Part shown: piece by piece, positions 54,214 through 64,000 of the stretch
Position numbering within the stretch: position 1 is the stretch's first letter
How the letters are laid out: every line of letters starts with the position of its first letter
Assembly (NCBI RefSeq): GCF_000231055.2
Contig: NZ_CM001466.1
Coordinates: 2,136,165-2,200,164, forward strand
Length of the DNA: 64,000 nt
DNA from: Saccharomonospora azurea NA-128
Lineage (GTDB): Bacteria; Actinomycetota; Actinomycetes; Mycobacteriales; Pseudonocardiaceae
Direction: 5' to 3'
Translations under genes and position numbers: made by a program
Notes under the pieces: model-generated
Seen by the model: the letters and a program-made list of their open reading frames with translations, nothing else
What the model was told of the DNA's origin: nothing
The model's database searches: none

Positions 54214-57200
54214 TCAGGAGAGGTTCAGATCGTTGTCGATGAGATCGAAGATCTGGTCCGCCGTGGCGTCCTGGATCCGCTGGGACAACTCGTTCTCGGT
54301 GGGTGTGGAGTCCTCGAACCGGGCCAGCAGTGTGCGCAGCCGCGTGGCGATCTCCCCGGCGGCACCGTCGTCCGGAGCGAACTCGGCCAGCGCGGCCTCC
54401 AGTCGCTCCAGCTCGCCGAGCACCCCGGCGGTCGCCGTCTCGGCCTGGCTCGGCGCGAGTTCGCCGCGCAGGAACTCGGCCAACGCCTGCGGTGTGGCGT
54501 GGTCGAAGACCAGCGTGGGGGCGAGCCGGATACCGCTGAGCTTGCCGAGCCGGTTGCGCAGTTCCACCCCGGTCAGCGAGTCGAAACCGAGCTCGCGGAA
54601 CGCCCGTTCGGCCGCCACGTCGTCCGCGGACGGGAAGCCGAGGACGGCCGCGGCTTCGGTGCGGACCACGTCGAGCAGCAGGCGTGTCTGCTCGGTCTCG
54701 GACCGTCCGGCGAGCTGGACGACCAGCCGCGGTGCGCTTTCCGCCGGTGCGTCACCGGCCGCGCGGCGCGTTCGGGGCGCTGCTCCCGCGAAGGCCCGCA
54801 GGAGGTGGGCGACCTCGTCGGGCTGCTGCTTCCGCAATCCCGCGACGTCCAGCTTCATCGGCACCAGCAGCGGTTCGCCCACCGCGAGCGCCGCATCGAA
54901 CAGAGCGAGCCCCTCCTCGGTGCGCAGCCCGCCGACCCCGTCGCGGCCGAGCCGGGCCAGATCGGTCTCGTCGAGGTGCGCGGTCATACCGCCGAGTTCC
55001 GCCCACAGCCCCCACGCCAGCGACAACGCCGGACGCCCGGCGGCACGCCTGCGGTGGGCCAGCGCGTCGAGGAACACGTTGGCGGCCGCGTAACTCGACT
55101 GCCCGGCACCACCGAACACTCCCGCCGCGCCGGAGTAGAGCACGAACAGCGACAGGTCCGACTCGCGTGTCAGCTCGTCGAGATGGACCGCGCCGTCGAC
55201 CTTCGACCGCAGGACCGTGCTGACCCGCTCGGGCGTGAGGTTGTCCACCAGGCCGTCGTCGAGCGTGCCCGCCGTGTGCACGACGCCCGTCAGCGCGTCG
55301 CCGATGTCGTCGAGCACCGCCGCGAGAGCGGCCCGATCGGCCACGTCGCACGCGACGATGCGGACCCGCGCACCCAACTCGGTGAGTTCGCGGTCCAGCT
55401 CCCCCGCGGCGTCCGGTCCGCGCCGGCTGGCCAGGACCAGGTCTCGGACACCGTGCTCGGTCACGAGATGCTTCGCGACCGCCGCACCCAGCTGCCCGGT
55501 GCCGCCGGTGACGAGCACGGTGCCGTGTTCCGCCTCGCGCGGCACGGTGAGCACGACCTTGCCGATGTGCTTGGCCTGCGAGATGAAGCGGAACGCGTCC
55601 TTGGCCTGCCGCACGTCCCAGGTCCGCGTCGGGAGCGGGCGCAATGCCCCTTCGGCGAACAGGGCCATCACCTCGCGGAGGATCTCCCCCATCCGCTCGG
55701 CACCCGCCTCGATCACGTCGAACGCGCGGTACCGCACGCCCGGGTGCTCCGCCGCGACCTGGTCGGGGTCGCGGACGTCGCTCTTGCCCATCTCGACGAA
55801 ACGCCCGCCCCGCGGCAACAACCGCAGCGACGCGTCGACGAACTCGCGGGCGAGCGAGTCCAGCACCACGTCCACACCGCGCCCGTCCGTGGCATCGAGG
55901 ACCTTCTTCTCGAAGTCGAGGTCACGGGACGAGGCGAGGTGGTCGTCGGCGACGCCGAGCTCGCGGACGGCGGGCCACTTGCCCGGGCTCGCGGTGGCGA
56001 ACACCTCCGCGCCCCAGTGCCGCGCGAGCTGCACGGCCGCCATGCCCACGCCACCGGCGGCCGCGTGGATCAGCACCGACTCGCCGCCGCGCAGATCGGC
56101 GAGATCACGCAGCGCGTAGTACGCCGTCAGGAACACCACCGGGACCGACGCGCCGTCGACGAACGACCAGTCGTCGGGCAGCTTCACCAGCAGCCTGCCG
56201 TCGGCGACCGCGACGGGGCCGACACCACCGGCGAAGATGCCCAGCACCCGGTCTCCGGGCTTCAGACCGGTCACTGCCGAGCCGACCTCGCGCACGACGC
56301 CCGCGCCCTCGTTGCCCAGCATGACCTCGTCGGGGTACATGCCCAGCGCGATCAGGACGTCCCGGAAGTTGACGCCCGTCGCCCGCACCTCCAGCCGGAC
56401 CTCGTGGTCGTCGAGCGGCGCGTCGGCGTCGGGATGCGGCAGCAGCGCCAGGTTGTCCAGCGTGCCCTTGGACGTGACGTCCAGGTGCCAGGGCTGCGAC
56501 GGCGGCGTGAGCACGACGGAGTCGTCGACCCGGCCCAGCCGCAGCGCGTGCACGGTGCCGTGTCGCAGGGCGAGCTGGGGTTCGTCCGTGGCCAGTGCCC
56601 GGGCCAGGACGTCCTCGGACGCCTGGGTTCCGTCGGTGTCGACCAGCACGAACCGGCCCGGGTTCTCCGACTGCGCGGAGCGGACCAGTCCCCAGACGAC
56701 CGAGGAGGCCAGGTCGGGCACGTCCTCACCGGATCCGGCCGCGACCGCGCCCCGGGTGAGGAACACCAGTCGCGAGCCGGCGTTCGCGGCGTCGGCCAGC
56801 CACTCCTGCACCGTGGACAACGCCTTGTGCGCCGTCCGGTGCGGGTCGTCCTCGACCGACGTCCACGGCAGCACGACGGCGTCGTCCGCCGCGGTGTCCG
56901 GCAACGGCAGCGTGATCCACTGCGGCCGGAACAGGTTCTGCGTCGCAGTGGTCGCCGCCGCCGCGGCCGCGGGCCGCAGGACCAGCGAGTCCACGATCGC
57001 CACCGGGTCGCCGTGAGCGTCGGCGGCCAGCACCGAGACGTTCTCGTTGCCGTGCTTGGTCAGCTTCACCCGCAGTGTCGTCGCGCCCGCGGCCAGCAGG
57101 GACACACCGCTCCAGGAGAACGGCAGGTATGCCCCGCCCTCGCCGAACGATGCCACGCCCAGCGCGTGCAGACCCGCGTCGAGCAGCGCGGGGTGCAGCC

Positions 57201-60200
57201 CGAACCGGCCGGCCTGGCCGTGCTCCGTCTGCGGCAGCTCGACGTCGGCGAAGACCTCGGCGCCCCGGATCCACACGGCCCGAAGCCCCCGGAATACCGG
57301 CCCGTAGTCGAGTCCGGCACCCGCCAGCCCGTCGTACAGGCCGTCGATGTCCACCGCCTCGGCCCCTGCCGGCGGCCACTGCCGCAGGTCCTCGGACACG
57401 GCGGCAGCGGGCTCGGGGGTGACCACCGCGGTCGCGTGCCGCATCCACGGGAGATCGTGATCCTCGCGGGCGTAGACGCCGAGTTCGCGGGCTCCGGTCT
57501 CGTCGGCCGCGTCGACGACGATCTGCACCTGCCGAGGCAACACCAGCGGCGCCTCGATGGTCAGCTCGGCGAGGTGCGAGCAGCCCACCCGGTCGCCCGC
57601 CTGCAACGCCAGCTCCACCAACGCGGTCCCCGGAGCCACGACCTGATCCAGCACCACGTGGTCGGCGAGCCACGGCTGCGCCGCCACCGACAAGCGCGTC
57701 GTCAGGACGAGCTGCTCACCACCGGCGACGTCCAGTGCCGCACCCAACAGCGGATGGTCCGCCGTGCCGAGCCCGGCGCCTGCGAGGTCGCCGACCACCG
57801 CTCCACCACGCGGCCAGTACCGCTGCCGCTGGAACGGATACGTCGGCAACTCCGGCGGGACCGTACCGGCGTTCGCGGTGATCCGCTTCCAATCCACCGC
57901 CGCACCGGCGCAGAACGCCTCGGCCGCGGACAGCAACAACCGGCGCAGGTCCCCCTCGTCGCGTCGCAGGGTGCCGACGACCGCCGTGTCCACCGTGCTC
58001 GCGGTGTTCACAGCGTTCACAGCGCCGTCGGTGCGCGCGGCACCTTCCACGGTGTCCTGGATCGCCATGGTCAGCACCGGATGCGCACTGACCTCGACGA
58101 ACAACTGCCGTCCCTCGGCCGCAAGGTGCTCGACCGCCTCCGCGAACCGCACCGTCTGCCGCAGGTTGCGGTACCAGTACTCACCCGTCAGCTGGGTCGT
58201 GTCCAGCCACGTCGAGTCCACCGTGGAGTAGAACGGGATCGTGCCCGCCCGAGGCTTCACGGGTGCCAGGACACGCGCGAGCTCGCCCTCGATCCGCTCG
58301 ACGTGCGCGGAGTGCGACGCGTAGTCCACCGCCACCATGCGGGCCCGGATCCCGTCCGCCTCGCACTCGGCCATGACCTCCGCCAGAGCCTCCGGGTCAC
58401 CGGCCAGCACGACCGCGTTCGGGCCGTTGACCGCCGCGACCGACACCCGGTCGCGGAGTCGGCCGGTGACGTCGTCGAGCGGCGCCGCGACCGAGAGCAT
58501 CCCGCCCGCGCCGGCCAGCCCGGCCGCGATGGCCTGGCTCCGCAGGGCCACCACGCGAGCACCGTCGCTCAGGCTCAGGCCGCCCGCGACGACCGCTGCG
58601 GCGATCTCGCCCTGCGAGTGCCCCACGACCGCGCCGGGTGTCACACCCAGCGACTCCCACGTCGCGGCCAACGACACCATCACCGCCCACAACACGGGCT
58701 GCACCACGTCGACCCTGGCCAGCGCGGCCTCGTCGTCGAGGACGTCCAACAACGACCAGTCGGTGAACGGTGCCAGCGCGGCGGCGCACTCCCGCAGCCG
58801 CTCGGCGAACACCGGGCTCTCCTCCACCAGCCGAGCCGCCATGCCGACCCACTGCGAACCCTGGCCCGGGAACACGAACACCACGCGGTCCACATCGGAC
58901 GCGGTGCCCTGTGCCGCTCCAGCGGGGATCCGGCCCTCGGCGATCTCGGCCAGCAGCGTGTGCGGGTCGTCGCCCACGACCACCGCCCGGTGCTCGAACA
59001 CCGGGCGAGCGGCAAGGCCCACCGCCACGTCACCGACATCGCCGTCGAAGTCCACGACGCGGGCGGCCAGCTCCCGCAGCGCGCTCTCGGACTTGGCCGA
59101 CAGCACCCACGGGACGACGTCGCGCCGAGACACCTCGACCGCGGCCGCCTCGGGTGCCTGCTCCAGGATGAGGTGAGCGTTGGTGCCGCTCATGCCGAAG
59201 GCGGAGATCCCGGCCCGCCGCGGATGGCCGTTCTGCTTCCAGTCCTGTGCCTCGGTCAGCAGCTCGACCGTGCCCGACGACCAGTCGACGTGCGGGGACG
59301 GCGTGTCGACGTGCAGCGTCCTCGGCAGCACACCGTGCCGCATCGCGAGCACCATCTTCATCACGCCCGCGACACCGGCCGCGGCCTGGGTGTGGCCGAT
59401 GTTCGACTTCACCGAGCCCAGCCAGAGCGGCCGGTCGCGGTCCTTGCCGTAGGTGGCCAGCAGCGCCTGTGCCTCGATCGGGTCGCCCAGCGTGGTTCCG
59501 GTGCCGTGCGCCTCGATGGCGTCCACATCGGACGTCTGTAGTCCGGCGTTCGCGAGTGCCGCCCGGATGACGCGCTGCTGCGACGGACCGTTCGGCGCGG
59601 TGAGACCGTTGGACGCGCCGTCCTGGTTGGTCGCGCTGCCACGGATCACGGCGAGGATGGTGTGCCCGTTGCGTTGAGCGTCCGACAGGCGCTCGACGAG
59701 GAGCACGCCGGCACCCTCGCCCCAGCCGGTGCCGTCGGCGGCCTCGGCGAACGCCTTGCACCGGCCGTCGGTCGCCAGGCCCCGCTGGGCGCTGAAGTCG
59801 ACGAACGCGCCCGGCGTGGACATGACCGTGACCCCGCCGGCCAGCGCCATCTCGCATTCGCCGTTGCGCAGTGCCTGCACGGCCAGGTGAATGGCGACCA
59901 GCGACGACGAGCACGCCGTGTCCACGGTCACCGCCGGTCCTTCCAGCCCGAACGTGTAGGCGATGCGGCCCGACACCACACTGGCCGAGATCCCGGTGCC
60001 CAGGTGCCCGTCACCGATGTCGGCCGACCCCAGCAGCACCGACAGGTAGTCCTGGCCGTTGGATCCGACGAACACACCGGTCCGGCTGCCCTTCGCCGCC
60101 ACCGGGTCGATACCGGCGCGTTCGAACGCCTCCCACGACGTCTCCAGCAGCAACCGCTGCTGCGGGTCCATCGACACGGCCTCGCGCGGGGAGATCCCGA

Positions 60201-63200
60201 AGAACGTGGGGTCGAACTCGCCCACGTCGTACAGGAACGCACCGTCACGGGTGTAGCTCGTGCCGGGGTTGCCGGGCTCCGGGTCGTAGAGCGTGTCGAG
60301 GTCCCAGCCTCGGTCGGTGGGGAACGGGCCGACCGCATCCCGGCCTTCCGCGAGGAGCTTCCACAGCTGTTCGGGCGTCTCGACACTGCCGGGGAAGCGG
60401 CACGCCATGCCCACGATCGCGATCGGCTCGTCGTGGTCGACGGTCGTCACCGTCCCGATCTCGGCGCTCGCCGCGCCGTCGAGGAGTTCCGTGCCGAGGT
60501 GCTCCGCGAGGGCCTTCGCGTTCGGGTAGTCGAAGACCAGGGTCGCGGGCAGCTCCAGCCCGGTCAGCGGAAGCAGCCGGTTACGCAGCTCCACCGCGGT
60601 GAGCGAGTCGAAGCCGAGCTCGCGGAACGAGCGGTCCGGCTCGACGGCGTCCGCGTTCGCGTAGCCGAGGACCACGGCGGCCTCGGTGCGCACCAGGTCC
60701 AGCAGGTACCGCTGCTGGGCCGCGGAGTCCAGCCCGGCCAGCGTGTCCTTCAACCCGGACGAGGCGTCGCTCGTGACCTCGTTCTCGACGACGGCCTCGG
60801 CGATCTCGCCGAGCAGTGGGCTCGGCCTGCGGGCGGTGAACACGGAGGCGAAGGTCGGCCAGTCGACGTCGGCGACGGTGACCGTGACATCACGCTGCGC
60901 CTGCTCCAGAGCCCGCAACGCCCGCTCCGCCGACAACGCCACCAGACCACGCCTGGCCAGATGCTCGCCCGCCTCACCCGTGGCCATGCCGCTTCCGGCC
61001 CACGGACCCCACGCCACCGACGTCCCCGGCAAACCATCAGCACGACGCTGCTCGATCAACGCGTCCAAGAACGCATTGCCCGCCGCATAACCGCACTGGC
61101 CACCACTACCCCACGTCGCAGCAATGGACGAGAACACGATGAAGGCGTCGAGGTCCTCGGTGAGCTCGTGCAGGTTCACCGCACCCGCAACCTTGCCCGC
61201 CACCACCTCGGCGAACTCCTCCACCGAACAATCAACCAACGGCGTCGACTGAGCGATGCCCGCCGCATGCACCACCACCGACAGATCCGACAGACCCGCC
61301 ACAAGCTCGGCAACCGCATCCCGATCCGCCACATCACACGCAGCGACCGTCACCTCGACACCCAAGCCACGCAACTCATCAGCGAGCTCGGGAGCGTGCC
61401 CCCGGCGACTCACCAAGACCAAGTGCTCGACACCGCGCCCGGCCAACCACCGAGCCACCTGCGAGCCCAGAGCACCCGTGCCACCCGTGATCAACGCCGT
61501 GCCGGAGAACGACCACGACCCCTCGACCGTCGCCGAGTGCGCGGCCGGGACCAACCGACGCGCGAACACCCCACTCGACCGGACCGCCACCTGATCCTCG
61601 GACCCGTCAGCCAGCAGCCTCAGCACGACGTCCGCGTCGAACTCCTCGGGCAGGTCGATCAGACCGCCCCACGTGTCGGGGTGCTCCAACGCCGCGACTC
61701 GGCCTAGGCCCCAGACCTGCGCCTGCTCGACAGCGCGGATGCGGTCGGAACGCCCAACCGACACCGCACCCCGCGTGAGCGCCCAGACCTTCGTGCCCGT
61801 CTCGACCGCCGCCTGCACCAACACCAACGTGCTCGGCGCATCCAGACACGACACCACACCACCGACATCACGCAGCAGCTCGGCCAGCTCAGCCCGGTCG
61901 ACCTGCTCGACGACCCGCACCTCACCCAACGCCGCCAAGCCCTCGTCAGGCTCGGAGGTCAGCACCAACCAGCGACCCGACGGCGTCGCGTTCGAAACGG
62001 CAACGGGCACCCACGACACCGCATACCGCCAGTCCTGCACCACCGACGACTCACGACGACGCTGACGCCACGCCGACAACGACGGCAACAACTCACCCAA
62101 CGACCGCTCGTCGTGCCCGAGCTCCGTGGCGAGGGAACGCGCGTCGGCTCGCTCCACGATGTCCCAGAACTCCTGGTCGACCACATCGCCCTGCGCAGCC
62201 GAGCCACCGACCTCCAGCCAGTAGCGCTCACGCTGGAAGGCATACGTCGGCAGATCGATCCGAGCGCCCTCGACCAACGTGGTCCAGTCGACGGCGACAC
62301 CACGGCAGTGCATCGCGGCCAGCGCGCCGATCGCCGTGCGCACCTCGGGACGGTCACCCCGCAGCATCGGCACGAACAAGCCCTCGGACACACAGTCCTG
62401 AGCCATGCCACAGAGCACTCCGTCGGGACCGAGCTCGACGAAGTTGCTCACACCCTGCGCAGCGAGAGTGCTGACGCCGTCGGCGAAACGCACCGCTTCC
62501 CGCACGTGCGAGACCCAGTACTCCGGCGAGGCCAGGTCGTTCGAGAGCTCACCCGTCAGATTCGAGACCACCGGAATCCGCGGTTGCTGGAACACAAGCC
62601 CGCTGAGGATTCCGCGGAACTCGTCCAGCATCGGCTCCATCAACGGCGAGTGGAAGGCGTGGCTCACCGCCAGGCGCTTGGTCTTACGACCCCGAGCGGC
62701 GAACTCCTCCGCCACCGCAAGAACAGCCGACTCAACACCCGAAATCACCACCGAGTTGGGTCCGTTGATCGCAGCGATCCCCCACTCCTCGGTGGGTTGG
62801 AACTCCTCCTCGGTGCCCTCGATGGCGATCATCGCCCCACCAGCAGACAGAGCCTGCATCAGACGCCCGCGAGCAGCGACGAGAGCGCAGGCGTCCTCCA
62901 GCGACAACACGCCAGCCACGTGCGCGGCGGCGATCTCACCGATCGAGTGCCCCATCAGGAAATCGGGGCGAACACCCCACGACTCCAGCAGACGGAAGAG
63001 CGCGATTTCGACCGCGAACAGAGCCGCCTGAGCGAACTCGGTCTGGTTCAGCTCCTCCGCATCACCCTCGATCACCTCACGCAGACGCGGATGCAACAGC
63101 TCACACGCCGCATCGAAAGCCTCAGCGAACACCGGGAACTCGCCATACAACTCCCGACCCATACCGACCCGCTGAGCACCCTGACCGGTGAACAAGAACG

Positions 63201-64000
63201 CCGTCTTGCCCCGCACCACCGAACCAGTGACCACATCAGCCGACGAACGACCCTCCGCCAACGCCGCCAGAGCGGCGTCGCGGTCGTCACCCAGGACGAC
63301 GGCGCGGCGCTCCAGGGCGGCGCGGGTGGTCGCCAACGAGAACGCGATGTCGACCGGGTCTCCGTCGGCGAGGCCACGCAGTGCGGCGGCCTGCGCCTGC
63401 AACGCGGCCTCGGTCTTCGCCGACAGCACCCACGGCACCACCGACGGAGCCTGCGGGACCACGTCGAACTGCTGCTCCGGGGCCTCCTCGATGATCGTGT
63501 GCGCGTTGGTGCCGGAGATGCCGAACGACGACACCGCCGCCCGTCGCGGACGACCGTCCTCCAACCACGGCTGCGGCTCGGTGAGCAGCTCCACCGCTCC
63601 GGACGACCAGTCCACATGCGACGACGGCTGATCGACGTGCAACGTCTTCGGCAACACGCCGTGGCGCAGCGCCATGACCACCTTGATGATGCCCGCGACA
63701 CCCGCGGCGGCCTGCGTGTGACCGATGTTGGACTTCACCGAGCCCAGATACAGCGGCCGGTCCCGGTCCTTGCCGTACGTGGCGAGCAACGCCTGTGCCT
63801 CGATCGGGTCACCCAGCGGCGTACCCGTGCCGTGCGCCTCGACAGCGTCCACCTCGGCTGGTTCCAGGCCCGCACTCGCCAGCGCGGCGCGGATCACGCG
63901 CTGCTGCGACGGACCGTTCGGGGCGGTCAGACCGTTCGACGCGCCGTCCTGGTTGATCGCGCTCCCGCGCACCACGGCGAGGATGCGGTGTCCCTTGCGC
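54214..64000 (-). CDS. Type I polyketide synthase, last two modules (N-terminus beyond window): ...KS-AT-KR-ACP / KS-AT-DH-ER-KR-ACP
   Basis: At least 3260 aa; the reading frame is open to the right edge. First visible module: C-terminal part of a KS (64000-63470), AT (63198-62295; GHSIGE and HAFH, malonyl), KR (61500-60880; no LDD, Trp in AATWGS, A-type) and ACP (Ser in GFDSLTAVE, ~60606). Second module: complete KS (60430-59150; DTACSSS, HGTGT, NIGH), AT (58880-57900; GHSQGE and YASH at 58323-58312, methylmalonyl), DH (57760-57130), ER (56495-55570; [21 protein letters not shown] site), KR (55540-54900; LDD motif, B-type), ACP (~54590). The C-terminal docking helices end at 54214 ([17 protein letters not shown]) and fit the docking helix of the next protein. 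The DH motif reads HxxxDxxxxP instead of HxxxGxxxxP. Predicted output: hydroxyl and unbranched carbon, then a fully reduced methyl-branched unit. Confidence 0.95.
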   Translation of the reverse strand, partial: RKGHRILAVVRGSAINQDGASNGLTAPNGPSQQRVIRAALASAGLEPAEVDAVEAHGTGTPLGDPIEAQALLATYGKDRDRPLYLGSVKSNIGHTQAAAGVAGIIKVVMALRHGVLPKTLHVDQPSSHVDWSSGAVELLTEPQPWLEDGRPRRAAVSSFGISGTNAHTIIEEAPEQQFDVVPQAPSVVPWVLSAKTEAALQAQAAALRGLADGDPVDIAFSLATTRAALERRAVVLGDDRDAALAALAEGRSSADVVTGSVVRGKTAFLFTGQGAQRVGMGRELYGEFPVFAEAFDAACELLHPRLREVIEGDAEELNQTEFAQAALFAVEIALFRLLESWGVRPDFLMGHSIGEIAAAHVAGVLSLEDACALVAARGRLMQALSAGGAMIAIEGTEEEFQPTEEWGIAAINGPNSVVISGVESAVLAVAEEFAARGRKTKRLAVSHAFHSPLMEPMLDEFRGILSGLVFQQPRIPVVSNLTGELSNDLASPEYWVSHVREAVRFADGVSTLAAQGVSNFVELGPDGVLCGMAQDCVSEGLFVPMLRGDRPEVRTAIGALAAMHCRGVAVDWTTLVEGARIDLPTYAFQRERYWLEVGGSAAQGDVVDQEFWDIVERADARSLATELGHDERSLGELLPSLSAWRQRRRESSVVQDWRYAVSWVPVAVSNATPSGRWLVLTSEPDEGLAALGEVRVVEQVDRAELAELLRDVGGVVSCLDAPSTLVLVQAAVETGTKVWALTRGAVSVGRSDRIRAVEQAQVWGLGRVAALEHPDTWGGLIDLPEEFDADVVLRLLADGSEDQVAVRSSGVFARRLVPAAHSATVEGSWSFSGTALITGGTGALGSQVARWLAGRGVEHLVLVSRRGHAPELADELRGLGVEVTVAACDVADRDAVAELVAGLSDLSVVVHAAGIAQSTPLVDCSVEEFAEVVAGKVAGAVNLHELTEDLDAFIVFSSIAATWGSGGQCGYAAGNAFLDALIEQRRADGLPGTSVAWGPWAGSGMATGEAGEHLARRGLVALSAERALRALEQAQRDVTVTVADVDWPTFASVFTARRPSPLLGEIAEAVVENEVTSDASSGLKDTLAGLDSAAQQRYLLDLVRTEAAVVLGYANADAVEPDRSFRELGFDSLTAVELRNRLLPLTGLELPATLVFDYPNAKALAEHLGTELLDGAASAEIGTVTTVDHDEPIAIVGMACRFPGSVETPEQLWKLLAEGRDAVGPFPTDRGWDLDTLYDPEPGNPGTSYTRDGAFLYDVGEFDPTFFGISPREAVSMDPQQRLLLETSWEAFERAGIDPVAAKGSRTGVFVGSNGQDYLSVLLGSADIGDGHLGTGISASVVSGRIAYTFGLEGPAVTVDTACSSSLVAIHLAVQALRNGECEMALAGGVTVMSTPGAFVDFSAQRGLATDGRCKAFAEAADGTGWGEGAGVLLVERLSDAQRNGHTILAVIRGSATNQDGASNGLTAPNGPSQQRVIRAALANAGLQTSDVDAIEAHGTGTTLGDPIEAQALLATYGKDRDRPLWLGSVKSNIGHTQAAAGVAGVMKMVLAMRHGVLPRTLHVDTPSPHVDWSSGTVELLTEAQDWKQNGHPRRAGISAFGMSGTNAHLILEQAPEAAAVEVSRRDVVPWVLSAKSESALRELAARVVDFDGDVGDVAVGLAARPVFEHRAVVVGDDPHTLLAEIAEGRIPAGAAQGTASDVDRVVFVFPGQGSQWVGMAARLVEESPVFAERLRECAAALAPFTDWSLLDVLDDEAALARVDVVQPVLWAVMVSLAATWESLGVTPGAVVGHSQGEIAAAVVAGGLSLSDGARVVALRSQAIAAGLAGAGGMLSVAAPLDDVTGRLRDRVSVAAVNGPNAVVLAGDPEALAEVMAECEADGIRARMVAVDYASHSAHVERIEGELARVLAPVKPRAGTIPFYSTVDSTWLDTTQLTGEYWYRNLRQTVRFAEAVEHLAAEGRQLFVEVSAHPVLTMAIQDTVEGAARTDGAVNAVNTASTVDTAVVGTLRRDEGDLRRLLLSAAEAFCAGAAVDWKRITANAGTVPPELPTYPFQRQRYWPRGGAVVGDLAGAGLGTADHPLLGAALDVAGGEQLVLTTRLSVAAQPWLADHVVLDQVVAPGTALVELALQAGDRVGCSHLAELTIEAPLVLPRQVQIVVDAADETGARELGVYAREDHDLPWMRHATAVVTPEPAAAVSEDLRQWPPAGAEAVDIDGLYDGLAGAGLDYGPVFRGLRAVWIRGAEVFADVELPQTEHGQAGRFGLHPALLDAGLHALGVASFGEGGAYLPFSWSGVSLLAAGATTLRVKLTKHGNENVSVLAADAHGDPVAIVDSLVLRPAAAAAATTATQNLFRPQWITLPLPDTAADDAVVLPWTSVEDDPHRTAHKALSTVQEWLADAANAGSRLVFLTRGAVAAGSGEDVPDLASSVVWGLVRSAQSENPGRFVLVDTDGTQASEDVLARALATDEPQLALRHGTVHALRLGRVDDSVVLTPPSQPWHLDVTSKGTLDNLALLPHPDADAPLDDHEVRLEVRATGVNFRDVLIALGMYPDEVMLGNEGAGVVREVGSAVTGLKPGDRVLGIFAGGVGPVAVADGRLLVKLPDDWSFVDGASVPVVFLTAYYALRDLADLRGGESVLIHAAAGGVGMAAVQLARHWGAEVFATASPGKWPAVRELGVADDHLASSRDLDFEKKVLDATDGRGVDVVLDSLAREFVDASLRLLPRGGRFVEMGKSDVRDPDQVAAEHPGVRYRAFDVIEAGAERMGEILREVMALFAEGALRPLPTRTWDVRQAKDAFRFISQAKHIGKVVLTVPREAEHGTVLVTGGTGQLGAAVAKHLVTEHGVRDLVLASRRGPDAAGELDRELTELGARVRIVACDVADRAALAAVLDDIGDALTGVVHTAGTLDDGLVDNLTPERVSTVLRSKVDGAVHLDELTRESDLSLFVLYSGAAGVFGGAGQSSYAAANVFLDALAHRRRAAGRPALSLAWGLWAELGGMTAHLDETDLARLGRDGVGGLRTEEGLALFDAALAVGEPLLVPMKLDVAGLRKQQPDEVAHLLRAFAGAAPRTRRAAGDAPAESAPRLVVQLAGRSETEQTRLLLDVVRTEAAAVLGFPSADDVAAERAFRELGFDSLTGVELRNRLGKLSGIRLAPTLVFDHATPQALAEFLRGELAPSQAETATAGVLGELERLEAALAEFAPDDGAAGEIATRLRTLLARFEDSTPTENELSQRIQDATADQIFDLIDNDLNLS

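Noticed and set aside
51964-59541. A plus-strand open frame of about 2500 codons antisense to the PKS genes
   Set aside because: It mirrors high-GC coding bias of the PKS on the other strand, is rich in Arg/Gly/His/Pro low-complexity sequence, has no recognisable domain and covers two certain genes.

Overview
The window is high-GC actinobacterial DNA with GTG, TTG and leaderless starts. Gene content and order point to the Pseudonocardiaceae, most likely Saccharomonospora or a close relative (inference). Much of 1-39 kb preserves, in reverse orientation and with insertions, a block that I recall from Mycobacterium tuberculosis Rv0981-Rv1007c: mprA-mprB-pepD-moaB2, an FmdB-type Zn-ribbon chaperone, 5-formyl-THF cyclo-ligase, galU, moeA, rimJ, sepX, pmt, rsmI and metG. 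That block is the chromosomal background.

Layout. 0-16.8 kb: metG (5' part), a drug-type ABC exporter, a GH25-like protein, a DUF4185 protein, rsmI and pmt, a Ser/Thr kinase with an N-terminal membrane domain, prpE, trpS, two tandem sensor Ser/Thr kinases and gdhA. 17.0-26.8 kb: an accessory island ending at tRNA-Ala(CGC). It carries a flavin amino-acid 2-monooxygenase, a nitrilase-fold amidase, an unknown protein resembling a radical-SAM fold without its cluster cysteines, a large LuxR/LAL regulator, a type II thioesterase and a short acyl-CoA ligase. 27.1-39.3 kb: the conserved block, including a CIRCE (HrcA) operator before the Zn-ribbon chaperone gene and a galT-deoR pair inserted between mprB and pepD. 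39.4-47.1 kb: an orphan response regulator, tRNA-Arg(CCT), a 983-aa AAA/TPR protein, a NarL-type two-component system and a DrrAB-type exporter. 47.3-64.0 kb: a small membrane protein, a ureohydrolase and the end of a modular type I polyketide synthase (PKS).

Main interpretation. The PKS gives the last three modules: KS-AT(malonyl)-KR(A), then KS-AT(methylmalonyl)-DH-ER-KR(B), then KS-AT(atypical GAGH)-KR(A)-ACP-TE. They predict the carboxyl end: carbonyl, alpha-carbon with an unusual, probably larger alkyl branch, beta-hydroxyl, gamma-methyl, two methylenes, hydroxyl. As I remember primycin (a guanidino marginolactone of Saccharomonospora azurea with a C2 n-alkyl branch), this matches its C1-C6 region. 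The monooxygenase, amidase and CoA ligase 20-45 kb away are the three steps expected to turn L-arginine into 4-guanidinobutyryl-CoA, the marginolactone starter, and the ureohydrolase beside the PKS is of the type that removes an amidino group. The window therefore probably holds two parts of one biosynthetic pathway separated by housekeeping genes.

Regulation visible in the sequence: at least nine genes have a TANNNT -10 box 6-8 nt before the start codon (probable leaderless mRNAs); there is a CIRCE element; similar direct repeats lie upstream of mprA and pepD; and paired TAGGGG-type repeats one helical turn apart occur only around the LAL regulator and ligase.
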